This document shows, piece after piece, positions 1 to 9,458 of a stretch of 64,000 nt of DNA (position 1 is its first letter; each line of letters starts with the position of its first letter). Source of the DNA: an uncultured Rhodopila sp. (lineage in GTDB: Bacteria; Pseudomonadota; Alphaproteobacteria; Acetobacterales; Acetobacteraceae); contig CAIZFE010000021.1 in assembly GCA_903932145.1 (NCBI GenBank), positions 1-64,000 of the forward strand, read 5' to 3'. The position numbers and the translations under genes are program-made. The notes under the pieces were generated by a model. It ran no database searches. It was not told the DNA's origin and was given only the letters and a program-made list of their open reading frames with translations.

Positions 1-589
1 CGCCGGATCTCGGCAATCATATCCATACACAACACCCCAAATTCTCCAGCGGAAACGCCGGATGATCGCATGAACCAGGGTGGAAACTATTGGACGCTGT
101 TTACCCCTGGAATCTGGAAAGTTTTGCACGCTGTTTTACAAGTTTGTCCACTGCATCACCACCGATGGTTGAACGCAGTTCGCTTAATCGCCGCTGTAGT
201 GCTCGCCTTGCGAAAATCATGCGCTTTGCCCAATAGTGACGCGCAATGATCGCCTGGATTAGGCGATGGTTGCAACCCATTGATCTCCGTCTCGCCAGTT
301 GGTGGGTCAATCAGCCTGAGTAGTGGCATGATGTCCACGATCAGGCAGCTTGCACTTTACTTGGGGTGACTGGCTTGGGCGCGGGGCGGACCTAACATTG
401 CCGCAGTTCGTGTCCGGTAAGGCCACGCCGACGGGGAAACGCCATCGACCAGAAGCGGTAATGTCTGGGCGGGCTGTTCGGCCGGCGATACCGGATGGAA
501 AACCGGGCGCCACCCGATTCCCCTAAGGAACCCGAGCCGGAACAGCAGTAGACATTGACTTATTTCCTACATTAATCTACCATGAAGGA
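1..589. other. Stretch without a confident gene
   Basis: No recognisable gene was found here. On the minus strand between about 100 and 340 two overlapping short frames look partly protein-like (a basic, helix-prone segment of about 65 residues at 101-310 opening with TTG, and a second frame reading into it from an ATG at 338). This could be a decayed small gene, but no family is recognised. The last 35 bases hold a plausible promoter for the next gene. Confidence 0.4.
555..583 (+). promoter_or_regulatory. Possible sigma70-type promoter, leaderless arrangement
   Basis: TTGACT (555-560) and TACCAT (578-583) are separated by 17 bases. The -10 element ends seven bases before the ATG at 590, so a transcript would begin at or next to the start codon. 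GAAGGA at 584-589 abuts the ATG and is too close to act as a normal ribosome-binding site. The match to the -10 consensus is only moderate. Confidence 0.3.
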
Positions 590-1324
590 ATGGAAACCTT
601 ACACAAGCCGCACCCGGCCCCCGATCCTTTTCCGTTCCTCTACCACCAGGTCCTCTACACCCTGACGGGCCTGTTACCGCCGCCGCTGGATGGCTCGCCC
701 GAGGCGCGCCGCGCCCGCGATCAAGCCGCCATCGCCAAGGTGGCGGCGCTGCTACCGGTCGGCGCGAGTGAACTCGACCTTGCCACCCACTGCGTCGCCG
801 CCCGGGCTCAGGCCGAGGAGATGCTGCGGCTGGTCCGGCAGAACGAGGATGACGTCGGGTTGGTGCTGCGGCTGAACGCGCAATACGGATCGATGGTGCG
901 GACCTCGCTGGCGGTGCACGGGCGGCTGATGCGGGTGCAGGCGGTGCGGCAGAAGCGCGAGACGATCGAGGGGGCGGTGAACCAGGATGGTTGGGCTCAG
1001 TTTCTCATCGAACAGTCGATGTTGGCGGTGATCGAGCCGCGTGCCCGCGGGTCGGAGGCGGCGCGGCAAGATGCGGCTCCGGCGGCTGGTGGGGAGGCGG
1101 GGGGTGCGGAGGCTGTCTCTGATGATGGGACGAATTCTCATGGTGTGGCTTTTGAGACGCGGATGAGCGGGTCGCCTCGGCATCCCGGGGGCGGAGGATC
1201 GGATGACGCGGCGGTGGACGCGGATATCCGTGCGGCGATGGCCGGCTCGGTGTTGGCCAGAGTACGTTTGGCGGGGCGGGAGATGTCAGTGGGCGGTGTG
1301 ACGATCGCGGGCGGGCCGGAGTAG
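590..1324 (+). CDS. Hypothetical protein, helical core with Gly/Ala-rich tail
   Basis: A 244-residue protein I cannot assign to a characterised family. Residues 1-60 are Pro-rich. Residues 60-150 look alpha-helical with many Ala, Arg, Glu and Leu (around AQAEEMLRLVRQNEDD and HGRLMRVQAVRQKRE) and may form a coiled coil. The tail from about residue 150 is Gly/Ala/Asp-rich and probably disordered. There is no signal peptide, membrane segment or obvious catalytic motif. It stands alone between a possible promoter and an inverted repeat. I have an impression that similar proteins of unknown function occur in Acetobacteraceae, but this is from memory only. Strong GC bias at third codon positions supports it being a real gene. 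Confidence 0.7.
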   Translation: METLHKPHPAPDPFPFLYHQVLYTLTGLLPPPLDGSPEARRARDQAAIAKVAALLPVGASELDLATHCVAARAQAEEMLRLVRQNEDDVGLVLRLNAQYGSMVRTSLAVHGRLMRVQAVRQKRETIEGAVNQDGWAQFLIEQSMLAVIEPRARGSEAARQDAAPAAGGEAGGAEAVSDDGTNSHGVAFETRMSGSPRHPGGGGSDDAAVDADIRAAMAGSVLARVRLAGREMSVGGVTIAGGPE

Positions 1325-1420
1325 GCTGGATGCTGTAGGGCGGGGTCATCGGTGACCTTACGTACGCGTAACCGGGGCGGCGGTCTGGTTCGGTTTGGGC
1401 GTTTCGAAGGAAGAAGGCTC

Positions 1421-1503
1421 ACCACCGAGGCACCAAGGCACAGAGACAAGTGCGCCGGGGCAGATTGTTTGCCTTAACCTCGGTGCCTCGGTGCCTCGGT
1501 GGT
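1421..1503. repeat. Near-perfect inverted repeat, 21-bp arms
   Basis: The arm at 1421-1441 (ACCACCGAGGCACCAAGGCA followed by C) is the reverse complement of 1483-1503 with one mismatch in 21. The 41-base interior has no gene. The arms are built from a CACCGAGG-type unit. Sequences of this style recur between genes in many bacteria as REP-like elements. It lies downstream of the hypothetical gene and could fold in RNA, but there is no T-tract. Confidence 0.65.
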
Positions 1504-1658
1504 AGAGGATTTCTCTTTTTCCAGCATGCGCGACGAAGCCCCACGGGTCGGGTGTGGAGGTCTCAGCGGGGTTCATGGCGAAACCGTGCTTCGCCCGATG
1601 GCCGTGAAACCGTAGGCTTTGATGCCGGCTCTCGGCCCGGTTCATCCCGTCTTGCCGA

Positions 1659-1679
1659 TGCCCGGGTCACGCCCGGGCA
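1659..1679. repeat. Short GC palindrome (TGCCCGGG / CCCGGGCA)
   Basis: Perfect 8-bp arms at 1659-1666 and 1672-1679 around a 5-base loop, located downstream of the minus-strand SDR stop. It has no T-tract in either direction, so it is more like a dispersed alphaproteobacterial GC palindrome than a classical terminator. Together with the 1421-1503 repeat it is all I see in the gap 1325-1713. Confidence 0.4.
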
Positions 1680-1713
1680 CAGGCTCCGGCGGCATTCACG
1701 GCTTTTGTTATTG

Positions 1714-2532
1714 TTAAGGCATCGCCGCCGTGCTGCCGCCATCGACGATGATCTCGGTCGCGGTGATGAAGCGTGCCTCATCCGACACCAGGAACAGCAC
1801 CGCGTGGGCCACATCGGACGAATCGCCCATGTGCCCCATCGGCACCGCCGCGTTGCGCGCGTCGATCAATTTTTGCGGGTCATTGCCCCCAACCGAACGG
1901 GCGAGGCGGTATTCGACCAGCGGCGTATGCATGAGGCCGGGCACCACGGTGTTCACCCGGATGCCTTTCTTGGCATAGGTGCCCGCGACCGAACGGGACA
2001 ACTGAATCACGCCCGCCTTCGCCGCGCTGTAACCGACATGCGACCGTCCGCTCAGGAAGTCGTTCCGCATCCCGGCGACCGAGGCGATGTTGACGATCGC
2101 GCCTTTCCCCTGCTCGACCATCACCGGCAGCACGTATTTGCAACCCAGGAAGGCTGTCTTCAGGTTGAAGTCGATCTGCCGGTCCCAGACCTCCTCGGTC
2201 ATCGAAACCGGGTCGCCTGGCGCCGAGCCGCCAACGTTGTTTACCAGGATGTCGATCCGTTTGAACCGATCCACGCAGGCCTGCACCATCTCTTGCACAT
2301 CGGCCGCGAGCGTCATGTCACAGCGGTGTGTGGTGCAGATGGCGCCCTCGGCTTCGATAATGGCCTTGGTTTCCGCCATTGCCTCTTCGTTGATATCCAG
2401 CAGGAAGACCGAGGCGCCCTGGCGGGCGAGCAGGATCGCCGTCGCCTTGCCGTTGCCCCAGATCTTGTTGCCGACCGATCCGACCGATCCGGCACCGGCG
2501 ACGATCGCTACTTTTCCCGTCATATCGAGCAT
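1714..2532 (-). CDS. SDR-family NAD(P)-dependent oxidoreductase
   Basis: A 272-residue short-chain dehydrogenase/reductase. The Rossmann start (VAIVAGAGSVG) carries a Gly-rich insertion (SVGNKIWGNGKATA) compared with the usual TGxxxGIG, a variation I recall in one SDR subfamily. NNVGG follows the fourth strand. The active site looks intact, with IVNIASVAG and a YSAAK motif (Y-x-x-x-K). The VVPG and IIVDGG C-terminal motifs are also present. GGAGGG lies 8 bases before the ATG at 2530-2532. It is divergent from the pcaF-like thiolase gene, with 156 bases between them. The substrate cannot be read from the sequence; a 3-hydroxyacyl or small alcohol substrate is only a guess from the neighbouring thiolase. 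Confidence 0.9.
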   Translation of the reverse strand: MLDMTGKVAIVAGAGSVGSVGNKIWGNGKATAILLARQGASVFLLDINEEAMAETKAIIEAEGAICTTHRCDMTLAADVQEMVQACVDRFKRIDILVNNVGGSAPGDPVSMTEEVWDRQIDFNLKTAFLGCKYVLPVMVEQGKGAIVNIASVAGMRNDFLSGRSHVGYSAAKAGVIQLSRSVAGTYAKKGIRVNTVVPGLMHTPLVEYRLARSVGGNDPQKLIDARNAAVPMGHMGDSSDVAHAVLFLVSDEARFITATEIIVDGGSTAAMP

Positions 2533-2688
2533 GTGCGTTTCCCTCCATTTGGTTGGGTCTCAGATAGCGCGGCTTGAGGCGGGAGGCCAGTTGGCCGGGG
2601 ACCTGTCCGGCTCTGGCGCCGCAGATCACAAACGTTTAAATGTCGTCGCTTGAACACGCCGACACAGTAAACCAAGGGAAACACGTCC

Positions 2689-3891
2689 ATGGCCGAGGCC
2701 TATATCTGCGATTTCACCCGCTCCCCCATCGGCCGCTATGCCGGCGCTCTGCGCGACGTGCGCGCCGACGATCTGGCCGCGCATCCGATCCGCGCCCTGG
2801 CGGCGCGCAATGCCGGAATCGACTGGGACGCGCTGGATGACAGCATTTTCGGCTGTGCCAACCAGGCCGGCGAAGACAACCGCAACGTTGCCCGCATGGC
2901 CGTCTTGCTGGCCGGCCTGCCCGCCTCGGTTCCCGGTTCGACCATCAACCGCCTGTGCGGGTCCGGCCTCGACGCCGTTGGTTCCGCGGCCCGCGCCATT
3001 AAGGCGGGCGATGCCCATTTGATGCTGGCCGGCGGCGTCGAAAGCATGAGCCGCGCGCCGTTCGTGATGGGCAAGGCGACCGAGGCGTTTTCGCGGTCGG
3101 CCGAGATGTACGACACCACCATCGGCTGGCGCTTCGTCAACAAGCTGATGCAGAAGGCGTACGGAACGGACTCGATGCCGGAAACCGGCGAGAACGTGGC
3201 GGAGGAATTTCAGATCTCCCGCGCCGATCAGGACAAGTTCGCCTACTCCAGCCAACAGCGTGCAAAGAAGGCCCAGGATAGCGGGTTCTTCGCCAAGGAG
3301 ATCACCCCGGTCACCATCAAGGGCCGCAAGGGCGACACGGTGGTCGAGCATGACGAACATCTGCGCCCCGACACGACACTGGAAATGCTGGCGAAACTGA
3401 AGACCCCGTTCCGCGATCCCGGCACCGTCACCGCCGGCAACGCGTCCGGCGTCAACGATGGCTCCGCCGCGCTGATCCTGGCGTCCGAGGAAGGCGCCAA
3501 GCGTCACGGCCTGACCCCGCGCGCCCGTGTCGTCGCCATGGCGACCGCCGGCGTGCCGCCGCGCATCATGGGCATCGGCCCGGCCCCGGCCGTGCAGCGT
3601 CTGCTGGCCAAGACCGGCCTGTCGATCGGCGACATCGACATCATCGAGCTGAACGAAGCCTTCGCCAGCCAGGGTATCGCCGTCCTGCGTCAGCTCGGCC
3701 TGTCCGAGGCTTCCGAACACGTCAATCCGCATGGCGGCGCCATCGCCCTCGGTCACCCGCTCGGTATGTCCGGCGCCCGTCTGGCGATGACAGCGGTGAA
3801 TGCCATGGAGACACTCGGATCCAAGCGCGCCATCGCCACCATGTGCATCGGCGTCGGCCAGGGCATCGCCGTGCTGATCGAACGGGTCTGA
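2689..3891 (+). CDS. pcaF: Thiolase, 3-oxoadipyl-CoA thiolase type
   Basis: A 400-residue thiolase, the normal family length. Thiolases cleave 3-oxoacyl-CoA with CoA to give acetyl-CoA and a shortened acyl-CoA. The nucleophile Cys90 (NRLCGSG), His356 (GHPLG) and Cys386 (CIGVGQG) are all present. The segment GCANQAGEDNRNVARMA near residue 55 is characteristic of PcaF/PaaJ-type 3-oxoadipyl-CoA thiolases, which finish aromatic catabolism by giving succinyl-CoA and acetyl-CoA. No other pca or paa gene lies next to it, so an acetyl-CoA acetyltransferase role remains possible. The cidA-like gene starts 12 bases after its stop, but the functions do not obviously match. Confidence 0.93.
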   Translation: MAEAYICDFTRSPIGRYAGALRDVRADDLAAHPIRALAARNAGIDWDALDDSIFGCANQAGEDNRNVARMAVLLAGLPASVPGSTINRLCGSGLDAVGSAARAIKAGDAHLMLAGGVESMSRAPFVMGKATEAFSRSAEMYDTTIGWRFVNKLMQKAYGTDSMPETGENVAEEFQISRADQDKFAYSSQQRAKKAQDSGFFAKEITPVTIKGRKGDTVVEHDEHLRPDTTLEMLAKLKTPFRDPGTVTAGNASGVNDGSAALILASEEGAKRHGLTPRARVVAMATAGVPPRIMGIGPAPAVQRLLAKTGLSIGDIDIIELNEAFASQGIAVLRQLGLSEASEHVNPHGGAIALGHPLGMSGARLAMTAVNAMETLGSKRAIATMCIGVGQGIAVLIERV

Positions 3892-3903
3892 CGCGGACGT
3901 CTG

Positions 3904-4290
3904 ATGTTACTCAGCCTCGGTCTGATCCTGCTCTGTCAGTTGATCGGGGAGGCGATTGCCCGCGGCACCGGCATAGCGGTGCCCGGGCCGGTCATCGGTT
4001 TGGTCCTGTGCGTGTTGCTGCTCGCGACGCGCGACCGGATCGGCCGGCTGGCGCCCGTCGAACTGCGTGACGGCACATTCGAGCAGACCGGACGCGGTAT
4101 TTTGTCGCACCTGTCGCTGCTGTTCATTCCGGCCGGTGTCGGGGTCGTTCAACGCCTTGATGTGCTGGCCGGGAATGCGCTCATTATCGTCATGGCTTTG
4201 ACGGTTTCGACCCTTCTCAGCCTCGCGGTCACCGCCAAGGTGTTCGCTTTCGTCGCCAGCCGCACCGCCAGACCGAGCGGCACGCCGTGA
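3904..4290 (+). CDS. CidA/LrgA family membrane protein
   Basis: A small, 128-residue integral membrane protein with about four hydrophobic segments. It opens with a short LLSLGLILLCQLIGEAI helix and carries the conserved GxxIPGPVIGLVL-type stretch (AVPGPVIGLVLCVLLL). It ends in a basic tail. CidA/LrgA proteins are holin-like and work with a CidB/LrgB partner. They have been linked to control of murein hydrolase activity and, in several bacteria, to export of pyruvate or other overflow acids. The partner follows with a 4-base overlap (GTGA), which implies translational coupling. The ATG at 3904 has only a weak ribosome-binding site, so it may be read through from the thiolase message. Confidence 0.88.
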   Translation: MLLSLGLILLCQLIGEAIARGTGIAVPGPVIGLVLCVLLLATRDRIGRLAPVELRDGTFEQTGRGILSHLSLLFIPAGVGVVQRLDVLAGNALIIVMALTVSTLLSLAVTAKVFAFVASRTARPSGTP

Positions 4291-4994
4291 ACGACGACGT
4301 CTTCGCCCTGTGGGTCTACCTCGCCCGCACGCCCTTACTGTGGCTGACGGTGACGATCCTGGTCTATTGCGCCTGCGACCGCGTGTCTGCCGCGCTGCAC
4401 CGAACACCACTCGCCAACCCGGTCCTGATGTCGATGGTGCTGGTTGGCCTGATGGTGCGCGGCACCGGCACACCGTACGCCGACTACTTCGATGGCGCCC
4501 AGTTCATCCATTTCCTGCTGGGTCCCGCAACGGTCGCGCTGGGCATACCGCTGTATCAGAACAGACAGTTGGTGCTGCGAGCGATCGTGCCCATGGGCTG
4601 CGCGCTTCTGGCGGGTTCGGTGACCGCCATGGTTTCAGCGGTTCTGATCGCCCGTTTCCTGGGTGCTTCGCCGATGATCGTGGCCTCGATCGCGCCCAAA
4701 TCGGTCACCGCCGCGGTGGCCATGGGCATTTCCGGCCGGCTTGGCGGCGACCCGGCATTGACCGCGGTCCTGGTGATTCTCACGGGTATCCTGGGGGCGA
4801 TTGTGGTCACGCCTCTCATGAACCTGTTGCGAGTCACCGACATGCGGGCACGCGGTTTCGCCGCTGGCCTGGCCGCACACGGGATCGGGACCGCCCGAGC
4901 CTTCCAGGTCGATCTTCTGGCCGGGACGTTCGCGGGAATCGCCATGGGCCTGAATGCATTGCTGACAGCCGTGATCCTGCCGTTCCTCCTGTGA
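4287..4994 (+). CDS. CidB/LrgB family membrane protein
   Basis: A 235-residue polytopic membrane protein of the LrgB/CidB family, the usual length for this family. Six to seven hydrophobic segments are visible. The conserved region around GPATVALGIPLYQNR and the SIAPKSVTAAVAMGIS stretch are both present, followed by the typical AAHGIGTARAFQVD motif near residue 195. It starts with GTG overlapping the stop of the cidA-like gene, so the two are almost certainly co-translated and act together. It ends 72 bases from the convergent sensor gene. Confidence 0.92.
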   Translation: MNDDVFALWVYLARTPLLWLTVTILVYCACDRVSAALHRTPLANPVLMSMVLVGLMVRGTGTPYADYFDGAQFIHFLLGPATVALGIPLYQNRQLVLRAIVPMGCALLAGSVTAMVSAVLIARFLGASPMIVASIAPKSVTAAVAMGISGRLGGDPALTAVLVILTGILGAIVVTPLMNLLRVTDMRARGFAAGLAAHGIGTARAFQVDLLAGTFAGIAMGLNALLTAVILPFLL

Positions 4995-5065
4995 TGTTCT
5001 CCGCGTTCATCACCCGAGAGGTCGTGCTAGCCCACTGCTCGACAAGACCGCGCTGACGATCGCGC

Positions 5066-6505
5066 CTACCACTCGATCGGTACTATCACCGTCAATGCGG
5101 CCAATTGATCGATTTCCATCGAGATGGCCGGTTGGGGGGCCGCTTCCCAGCCGGAGAAACCCGCCAACATCAGGATGAAGCTACCGTCCCCGGTTGAAAC
5201 ACCACGCAACGTCAGGGTGTCACCCTCCGGTCCCGGTTGCCGCAGTCCCGCCGGATCCCCGGCGCACAGAACCCCGATCCGGCGCAGCACCTCGGTTTCG
5301 GCATCCTGCAAAGCGCCGAACAAGCCAGTCGCGATCTGACCACGCAGGAGCATATCGAGCGGCATCTCCGCACGAGGCTCGATACCAATGCCGCGCGTGA
5401 AGGCGTGGTTCCATTGCGTCAGACGAAGGTTGGAGTCCAACAGCGCTATGCCGTCGGCGGTATGGTCCATGACAGCCTGCAACCGGGCAGCATTGAGGTT
5501 AGCGCGTGCCGTGTTCGCGGGTTCCCCCATTCGCAGGCGTTCAAGCTCGCTTCGGTTACGGTCCATAACCCGCTTCTGACCGCGATGAGCGCGAACGGTG
5601 TAGAGTTCCCATAGCACCAGAGCACCGATCGCCAGCACCAGAACGGTTGCCGCGCTGGCCACCCCCCGGGCAGAATCGGCAAGGCTATCGGCGGGCAGCA
5701 TCACCTCGGCCAAACTCGCTGCGACGACAACGGACATGTCACGATCGACGACCCGATGGAAGGCGTGCAGCCGCTCAACACCGTCAACCGCGTTGGCCCC
5801 GATCCAGGTTCCCGTCGGCGATCGCGCCAGCACAGCGAACAGAGGCGACTGCGCAACATCCGTCGTCGGACGCCGAGCGGCCACGCCGACGACCGCCTGT
5901 ACGATGCCGCGCTGCGTATCCACCAACGCAACCATGGAATTATACCCCAGGCCGGCTTGAGCAAACAGTTTGGTCAGTTCGTTCGAACGATACGATGCCC
6001 CCAGCAGCCAGCCCTTCGGGTGGTCCAACGGCCGCACGATATACATCAAAAACTGCCGCGCTTCCACCGGGCCGCCCGTATCTCCTTGCAGGAAAAAGCT
6101 TGCTTTTTCCGTGATTCCGGCCTTCTCCTTGGTACCATTACTTAGGTATTTCTCCAATGATCCATGCGGGAACGTGACATAGGCTGAACCGATGCCCTGG
6201 CCGATTGCCTGTGGCAGGATGTCCTGGCGAATGATATGTTTGTCGTCGGCAATGAACAAATCGTCGGCCACCCCGGTCAACGCAGGCATCTTCTCCTGTA
6301 GTTTGACGAGATCCACACTGTCGCTGTCAGACTTCCAGCTTGCCTGGATGATAGTCAGGCTTTGATCGATCAGTTGCAGTTCGTGGCCCACGGTTTCCGC
6401 CATCGTGGCCGCCTGGCCAATCAGGATCTGTGTCGCCTGCTCGCGGATTCCAGCCTGCTGGTCCTCGACGATCCGCGTCGTTACCATCCAGATCAACGCT
6501 ATCAA
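5066..6505 (-). CDS. Membrane sensor: extracytoplasmic domain, TM, PAS; no output domain
   Basis: At least 479 residues. Residues 15-275 look like an extracytoplasmic Cache-type sensor domain, as in diguanylate cyclases and histidine kinases. A clear membrane helix follows at about 281-303 (SAATVLVLAIGALVLW). A short basic/coiled linker leads to a PAS-like domain at about 340-450 (AVMDHTADGIALLDSNLRL). The protein then stops without a kinase, GGDEF, EAL or methyl-accepting domain. The N-terminus is odd. The first membrane helix is already under way at the TTG at 6503-6505, and the frame stays open upstream to 6583 with no ATG, GTG or TTG. An ATG at 6656 opens another frame with a basic N-terminus (MSDSFKRRRKR) that would fit if one base were shifted near 6565-6590. 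The gene may therefore be frameshifted at its start. Confidence 0.7.
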   Translation of the reverse strand: MIALIWMVTTRIVEDQQAGIREQATQILIGQAATMAETVGHELQLIDQSLTIIQASWKSDSDSVDLVKLQEKMPALTGVADDLFIADDKHIIRQDILPQAIGQGIGSAYVTFPHGSLEKYLSNGTKEKAGITEKASFFLQGDTGGPVEARQFLMYIVRPLDHPKGWLLGASYRSNELTKLFAQAGLGYNSMVALVDTQRGIVQAVVGVAARRPTTDVAQSPLFAVLARSPTGTWIGANAVDGVERLHAFHRVVDRDMSVVVAASLAEVMLPADSLADSARGVASAATVLVLAIGALVLWELYTVRAHRGQKRVMDRNRSELERLRMGEPANTARANLNAARLQAVMDHTADGIALLDSNLRLTQWNHAFTRGIGIEPRAEMPLDMLLRGQIATGLFGALQDAETEVLRRIGVLCAGDPAGLRQPGPEGDTLTLRGVSTGDGSFILMLAGFSGWEAAPQPAISMEIDQLAALTVIVPIEW

Positions 6506-6903
6506 CGCAAACGCGACGACCGCAACGCCGCCGCAAGCCGCGAGGTCGGCCTTTCCTATACGAGCCGGCCGAATCGATTCGAATCAAGTGTGATCGCGAG
6601 GATCGTGAGGATCCTGGACCGGTCCGTTTTCGTCGACGCTTGAAACTGTCACTCATGCTCGTGCTGAACCACTCTTTGAAGGTCGCCCGGGCGATCCAAT
6701 GTGTACGTGCGTCGTCAACACCGTGCGGAGACGTTTCCGTTTCGCCGTGAATCTACCGTCTCGCGCACTCGTGAGCAACGCCGGTCAGTCAAACAGGCCG
6801 GTAAATCTCACACAGCCATCTGCCAGAATGCTTCACCTTGAACAAACTCGAGTCCGCGTGTCGGACCATCCTGTGGGACGCGCCATCAGATCGAACTCTC
6901 CCC

Positions 6904-6931
6904 TTGACGACCGTGGCATACAAAATACAAA
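6904..6931 (+). promoter_or_regulatory. Possible promoter with direct repeat, upstream of gntR-oxc-frc
   Basis: TTGACG (6904-6909) and TACAAA (6926-6931) lie 16 bases apart, about 25 bases upstream of the chosen gntR start. The -10 area contains a tandem ATACAAA-type repeat (6919-6932). This could be an operator for the GntR protein itself, which is inference. Confidence 0.35.
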
Positions 6932-6956
6932 ACGGCGCCAACACAGGGGAACCAGG

Positions 6957-7706
6957 GTGTCACAAGCCCAACCAAGATTGAGCATCCCGGCAATAGACAC
7001 CAGCCCGGGCCTGCGTAAGCAGGCCGGCGATGCGATCAAGCGCGCCATCATGGGCATGGATATCTACGGCCGCACCGACGAATTGCGGCTGGATGAGCGT
7101 CAGCTCAGCGAAGCGCTCGGCGTCAGCCGCACGCCGATTCGCGAGGCGCTGTCGGTGCTGGAGCAGGAAGGTTTCGTGCGCGCCATCCCGCGCCGCGGCA
7201 TCGTCGTCGTGCGCAAGACCAAACGCGAGATCGTGGAGATGATCACCGTTTGGGCGGCCATCGAGAGCATGGCGGCGCGCATCGCGGCCGCCTCGGCATC
7301 CGCGGCCGACATCGCGGGGCTGACCGGATTGATGGATACCTTCGCCGACGATCCGTCCGGACAGCTATCAGAATATTCCGACGCCAACATGGCGTTTCAC
7401 CGCGCGATCATCCGCCTGGGTGGCATCGACCTGATGTCCAGCCTGACGGAAAATTTGTTCATCCATATGCGCGCGGTGCGGGCGGTGACGATGACGCAGG
7501 ATAACCGGGCGCAACGGTCGGTGGCGGATCACCGGGCGATTATCGCGGCACTACAGGCACGCGATGCGACGCTTGCGGAGCGGTTGGTACGGGAACACAC
7601 GCTCGATCTGGCGGCGCATGTTGAACGGCATGGCGACTTTCTCGACCAACCGTTGGTTGGACGGGTCAATCTGGGTTTGATAACGAACGAAACGGGAGAA
7701 CTATGA
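6957..7706 (+). CDS. GntR-family (FCD) transcriptional regulator of the oxalate genes
   Basis: A 249-residue GntR regulator of the FadR/FCD type. The winged helix-turn-helix lies at about residues 25-80 ([20 protein letters not shown]) and an all-helical FCD effector domain at about 90-225 (FHRAI, DHRAI motifs). The frame is open much further upstream, but the GTG at 6957 is preferred. AGGGGA sits 6 bases before it and the protein then begins at the normal family position. Its stop overlaps the oxc start by 4 bases, so it is co-transcribed with oxc and frc. It most likely senses oxalate or a related acid and controls this operon. The ligand is inferred from context. Confidence 0.9.
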   Translation: MSQAQPRLSIPAIDTSPGLRKQAGDAIKRAIMGMDIYGRTDELRLDERQLSEALGVSRTPIREALSVLEQEGFVRAIPRRGIVVVRKTKREIVEMITVWAAIESMAARIAAASASAADIAGLTGLMDTFADDPSGQLSEYSDANMAFHRAIIRLGGIDLMSSLTENLFIHMRAVRAVTMTQDNRAQRSVADHRAIIAALQARDATLAERLVREHTLDLAAHVERHGDFLDQPLVGRVNLGLITNETGEL

Positions 7707-9457
7707 CCATGTCAGCGACGGCCCTTACGCACCCTACCCAATCGGCGCCAGAGGCCGAACTGACCGACGGGTTCCATCTCGTCATCGACGCGCTGAAGCT
7801 GAACGGCATCAAGACGATTTATGGCGTGCCCGGCATCCCCATCACCGATCTGGGCCGTCTGGCGCAGGCCGAGGGCATGCGGGTGATCTCTTTCCGCCAC
7901 GAGCAAAACGCCGGCAACGCCGCCGCCATCGCCGGCTATCTGACGAAAGCACCGGGCATCTGTCTCACGGTCTCAGCCCCCGGCTTCCTGAACGGCTTGG
8001 TGGCACTCGCCAACGCGACAACGAACTGCTTTCCGATGATCCTGATCAGCGGGTCGTCCGAACGCGAGATCGTCGATCTGCAGCAGGGCGATTATGAGGA
8101 GATGGACCAACTCGCCATCGCCAAGCCATTGTGCAAGGCGGCGTTCCGCGTACTGCATGCGGCCGATATCGGCATCGGCGTGGCGCGCGCAATCCGAGCT
8201 GCGGTTTCGGGCCGGCCGGGTGGCGTGTATCTGGATTTGCCGGGAAAATTGTTCGGACAGGTGATGGACGCCGAGGCTGGCCGCCGCTCGCTGGTGAAGG
8301 TGATTGACCCGGCGCCGGCGCAGATTCCGGCGCCCTCCGCCGTCGAGCGTGCATTGGATGTGCTGCGCGGTGCCAAACGCCCGCTCATTATCCTCGGTAA
8401 AGGCGCTGCCTATGCGCAGGTTGATGAGGAGATCCGCGCGCTGGTCGAAAAGAGCGGCATTCCGTTCACACCGATGAGCATGGCCAAAGGCCTGATCCCC
8501 GATACGCACCCGCAGTGCGCCGCCGCCGCGCGCTCCACAGTCCTGGCCGAGAGCGACGTCGTCGTCATGATCGGTGCTCGGCTTAACTGGCTGCTGAGCC
8601 ACGGCAAGGGCAAGCAGTGGGGTCCGCCGGGTTCGAAGAAATTCATCCAGATCGACATCGAACCGCGCGAGATGGACAGCAATGTCGAGATCGCGGCGCC
8701 TGTGGTGGGCGATATCGGTTCCTGCGTGGCCGCGCTGCTGCGTGGCATGGGCGACGACTGGGTGCAGCCGCCGGCCGAATGGATCGCCACCATCAACGCC
8801 AAGAAAGAGACCAACATCGCCCGCATGGCGACCCGTCTCGGTAAAAATTCGACCCCGATGGACTACCACTCCGCGTTGCGCGTGCTGCGAGACGTGATCA
8901 AGGAGCGGCCGGACGCTATCCTGGTGAACGAGGGCGCCAACACGCTGGATCAGGCGCGCGGCGTGATCGACATGTATCAACCTCGGAAACGCCTGGACGT
9001 TGGCACCTGGGGCGTGATGGGCATCGGCATGGGCTTCGCCATCGCGGCAACGATTGAAACCGGCAAGCCGGTGCTCGCCGTCGAGGGCGACAGCGCGTTC
9101 GGCTTCTCCGGCATGGAGGTCGAAACGATCTGCCGCTACAACCTGCCAATCTGCATTGTCGTGTTCAACAATGACGGCATCTATCGCGGCACCGACGTCA
9201 ACATCAGCGGCGGCAACGATCCGGCCACCACGGTGTTCGTCAAAGGATCGCGGTACGACAAGATGATGGAGAGCTTTGGCGGGGTCGGCGTCAATGCGAC
9301 CACCCCGGATGAACTGAAGCAGGCCGTGGATGCGGCCATGAATTCCGGCAAACCCACACTGATCAACGCGGTGATCGACCCGGCGGCGGGCAGCGAGAGC
9401 GGCAATATCGGCAACCTTAACCCCAAGAGCGCCTTGACGAAGAAGGCGGGAGCATAA
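7703..9457 (+). CDS. oxc: Oxalyl-CoA decarboxylase
   Basis: A 584-residue thiamine-diphosphate enzyme converting oxalyl-CoA to formyl-CoA and CO2. The three-domain TPP fold can be followed. The N-terminal Pyr domain has the catalytic Glu67 (FRHEQNAG), the middle domain sits near 220-350, and the C-terminal PP domain carries the metal-binding GDS...NN motif at about 461-490 (GDSAFGFSG ... VVFNND). The [12 protein letters not shown] start and [12 protein letters not shown] segment are typical of Oxc as opposed to other acetolactate-synthase-like enzymes. It overlaps the gntR stop by 4 bases and is followed after one base by frc. This is the standard oxalate catabolic pair, which together with Frc cycles CoA between formate and oxalate. 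Confidence 0.96.
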   Translation: MTMSATALTHPTQSAPEAELTDGFHLVIDALKLNGIKTIYGVPGIPITDLGRLAQAEGMRVISFRHEQNAGNAAAIAGYLTKAPGICLTVSAPGFLNGLVALANATTNCFPMILISGSSEREIVDLQQGDYEEMDQLAIAKPLCKAAFRVLHAADIGIGVARAIRAAVSGRPGGVYLDLPGKLFGQVMDAEAGRRSLVKVIDPAPAQIPAPSAVERALDVLRGAKRPLIILGKGAAYAQVDEEIRALVEKSGIPFTPMSMAKGLIPDTHPQCAAAARSTVLAESDVVVMIGARLNWLLSHGKGKQWGPPGSKKFIQIDIEPREMDSNVEIAAPVVGDIGSCVAALLRGMGDDWVQPPAEWIATINAKKETNIARMATRLGKNSTPMDYHSALRVLRDVIKERPDAILVNEGANTLDQARGVIDMYQPRKRLDVGTWGVMGIGMGFAIAATIETGKPVLAVEGDSAFGFSGMEVETICRYNLPICIVVFNNDGIYRGTDVNISGGNDPATTVFVKGSRYDKMMESFGGVGVNATTPDELKQAVDAAMNSGKPTLINAVIDPAAGSESGNIGNLNPKSALTKKAGA

Positions 9458-9458
9458 G

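Noticed and set aside
1450-2577. A 375-codon plus-strand frame opposite the first SDR
   Set aside because: Antisense to an SDR with intact motifs and a clear ribosome-binding site.
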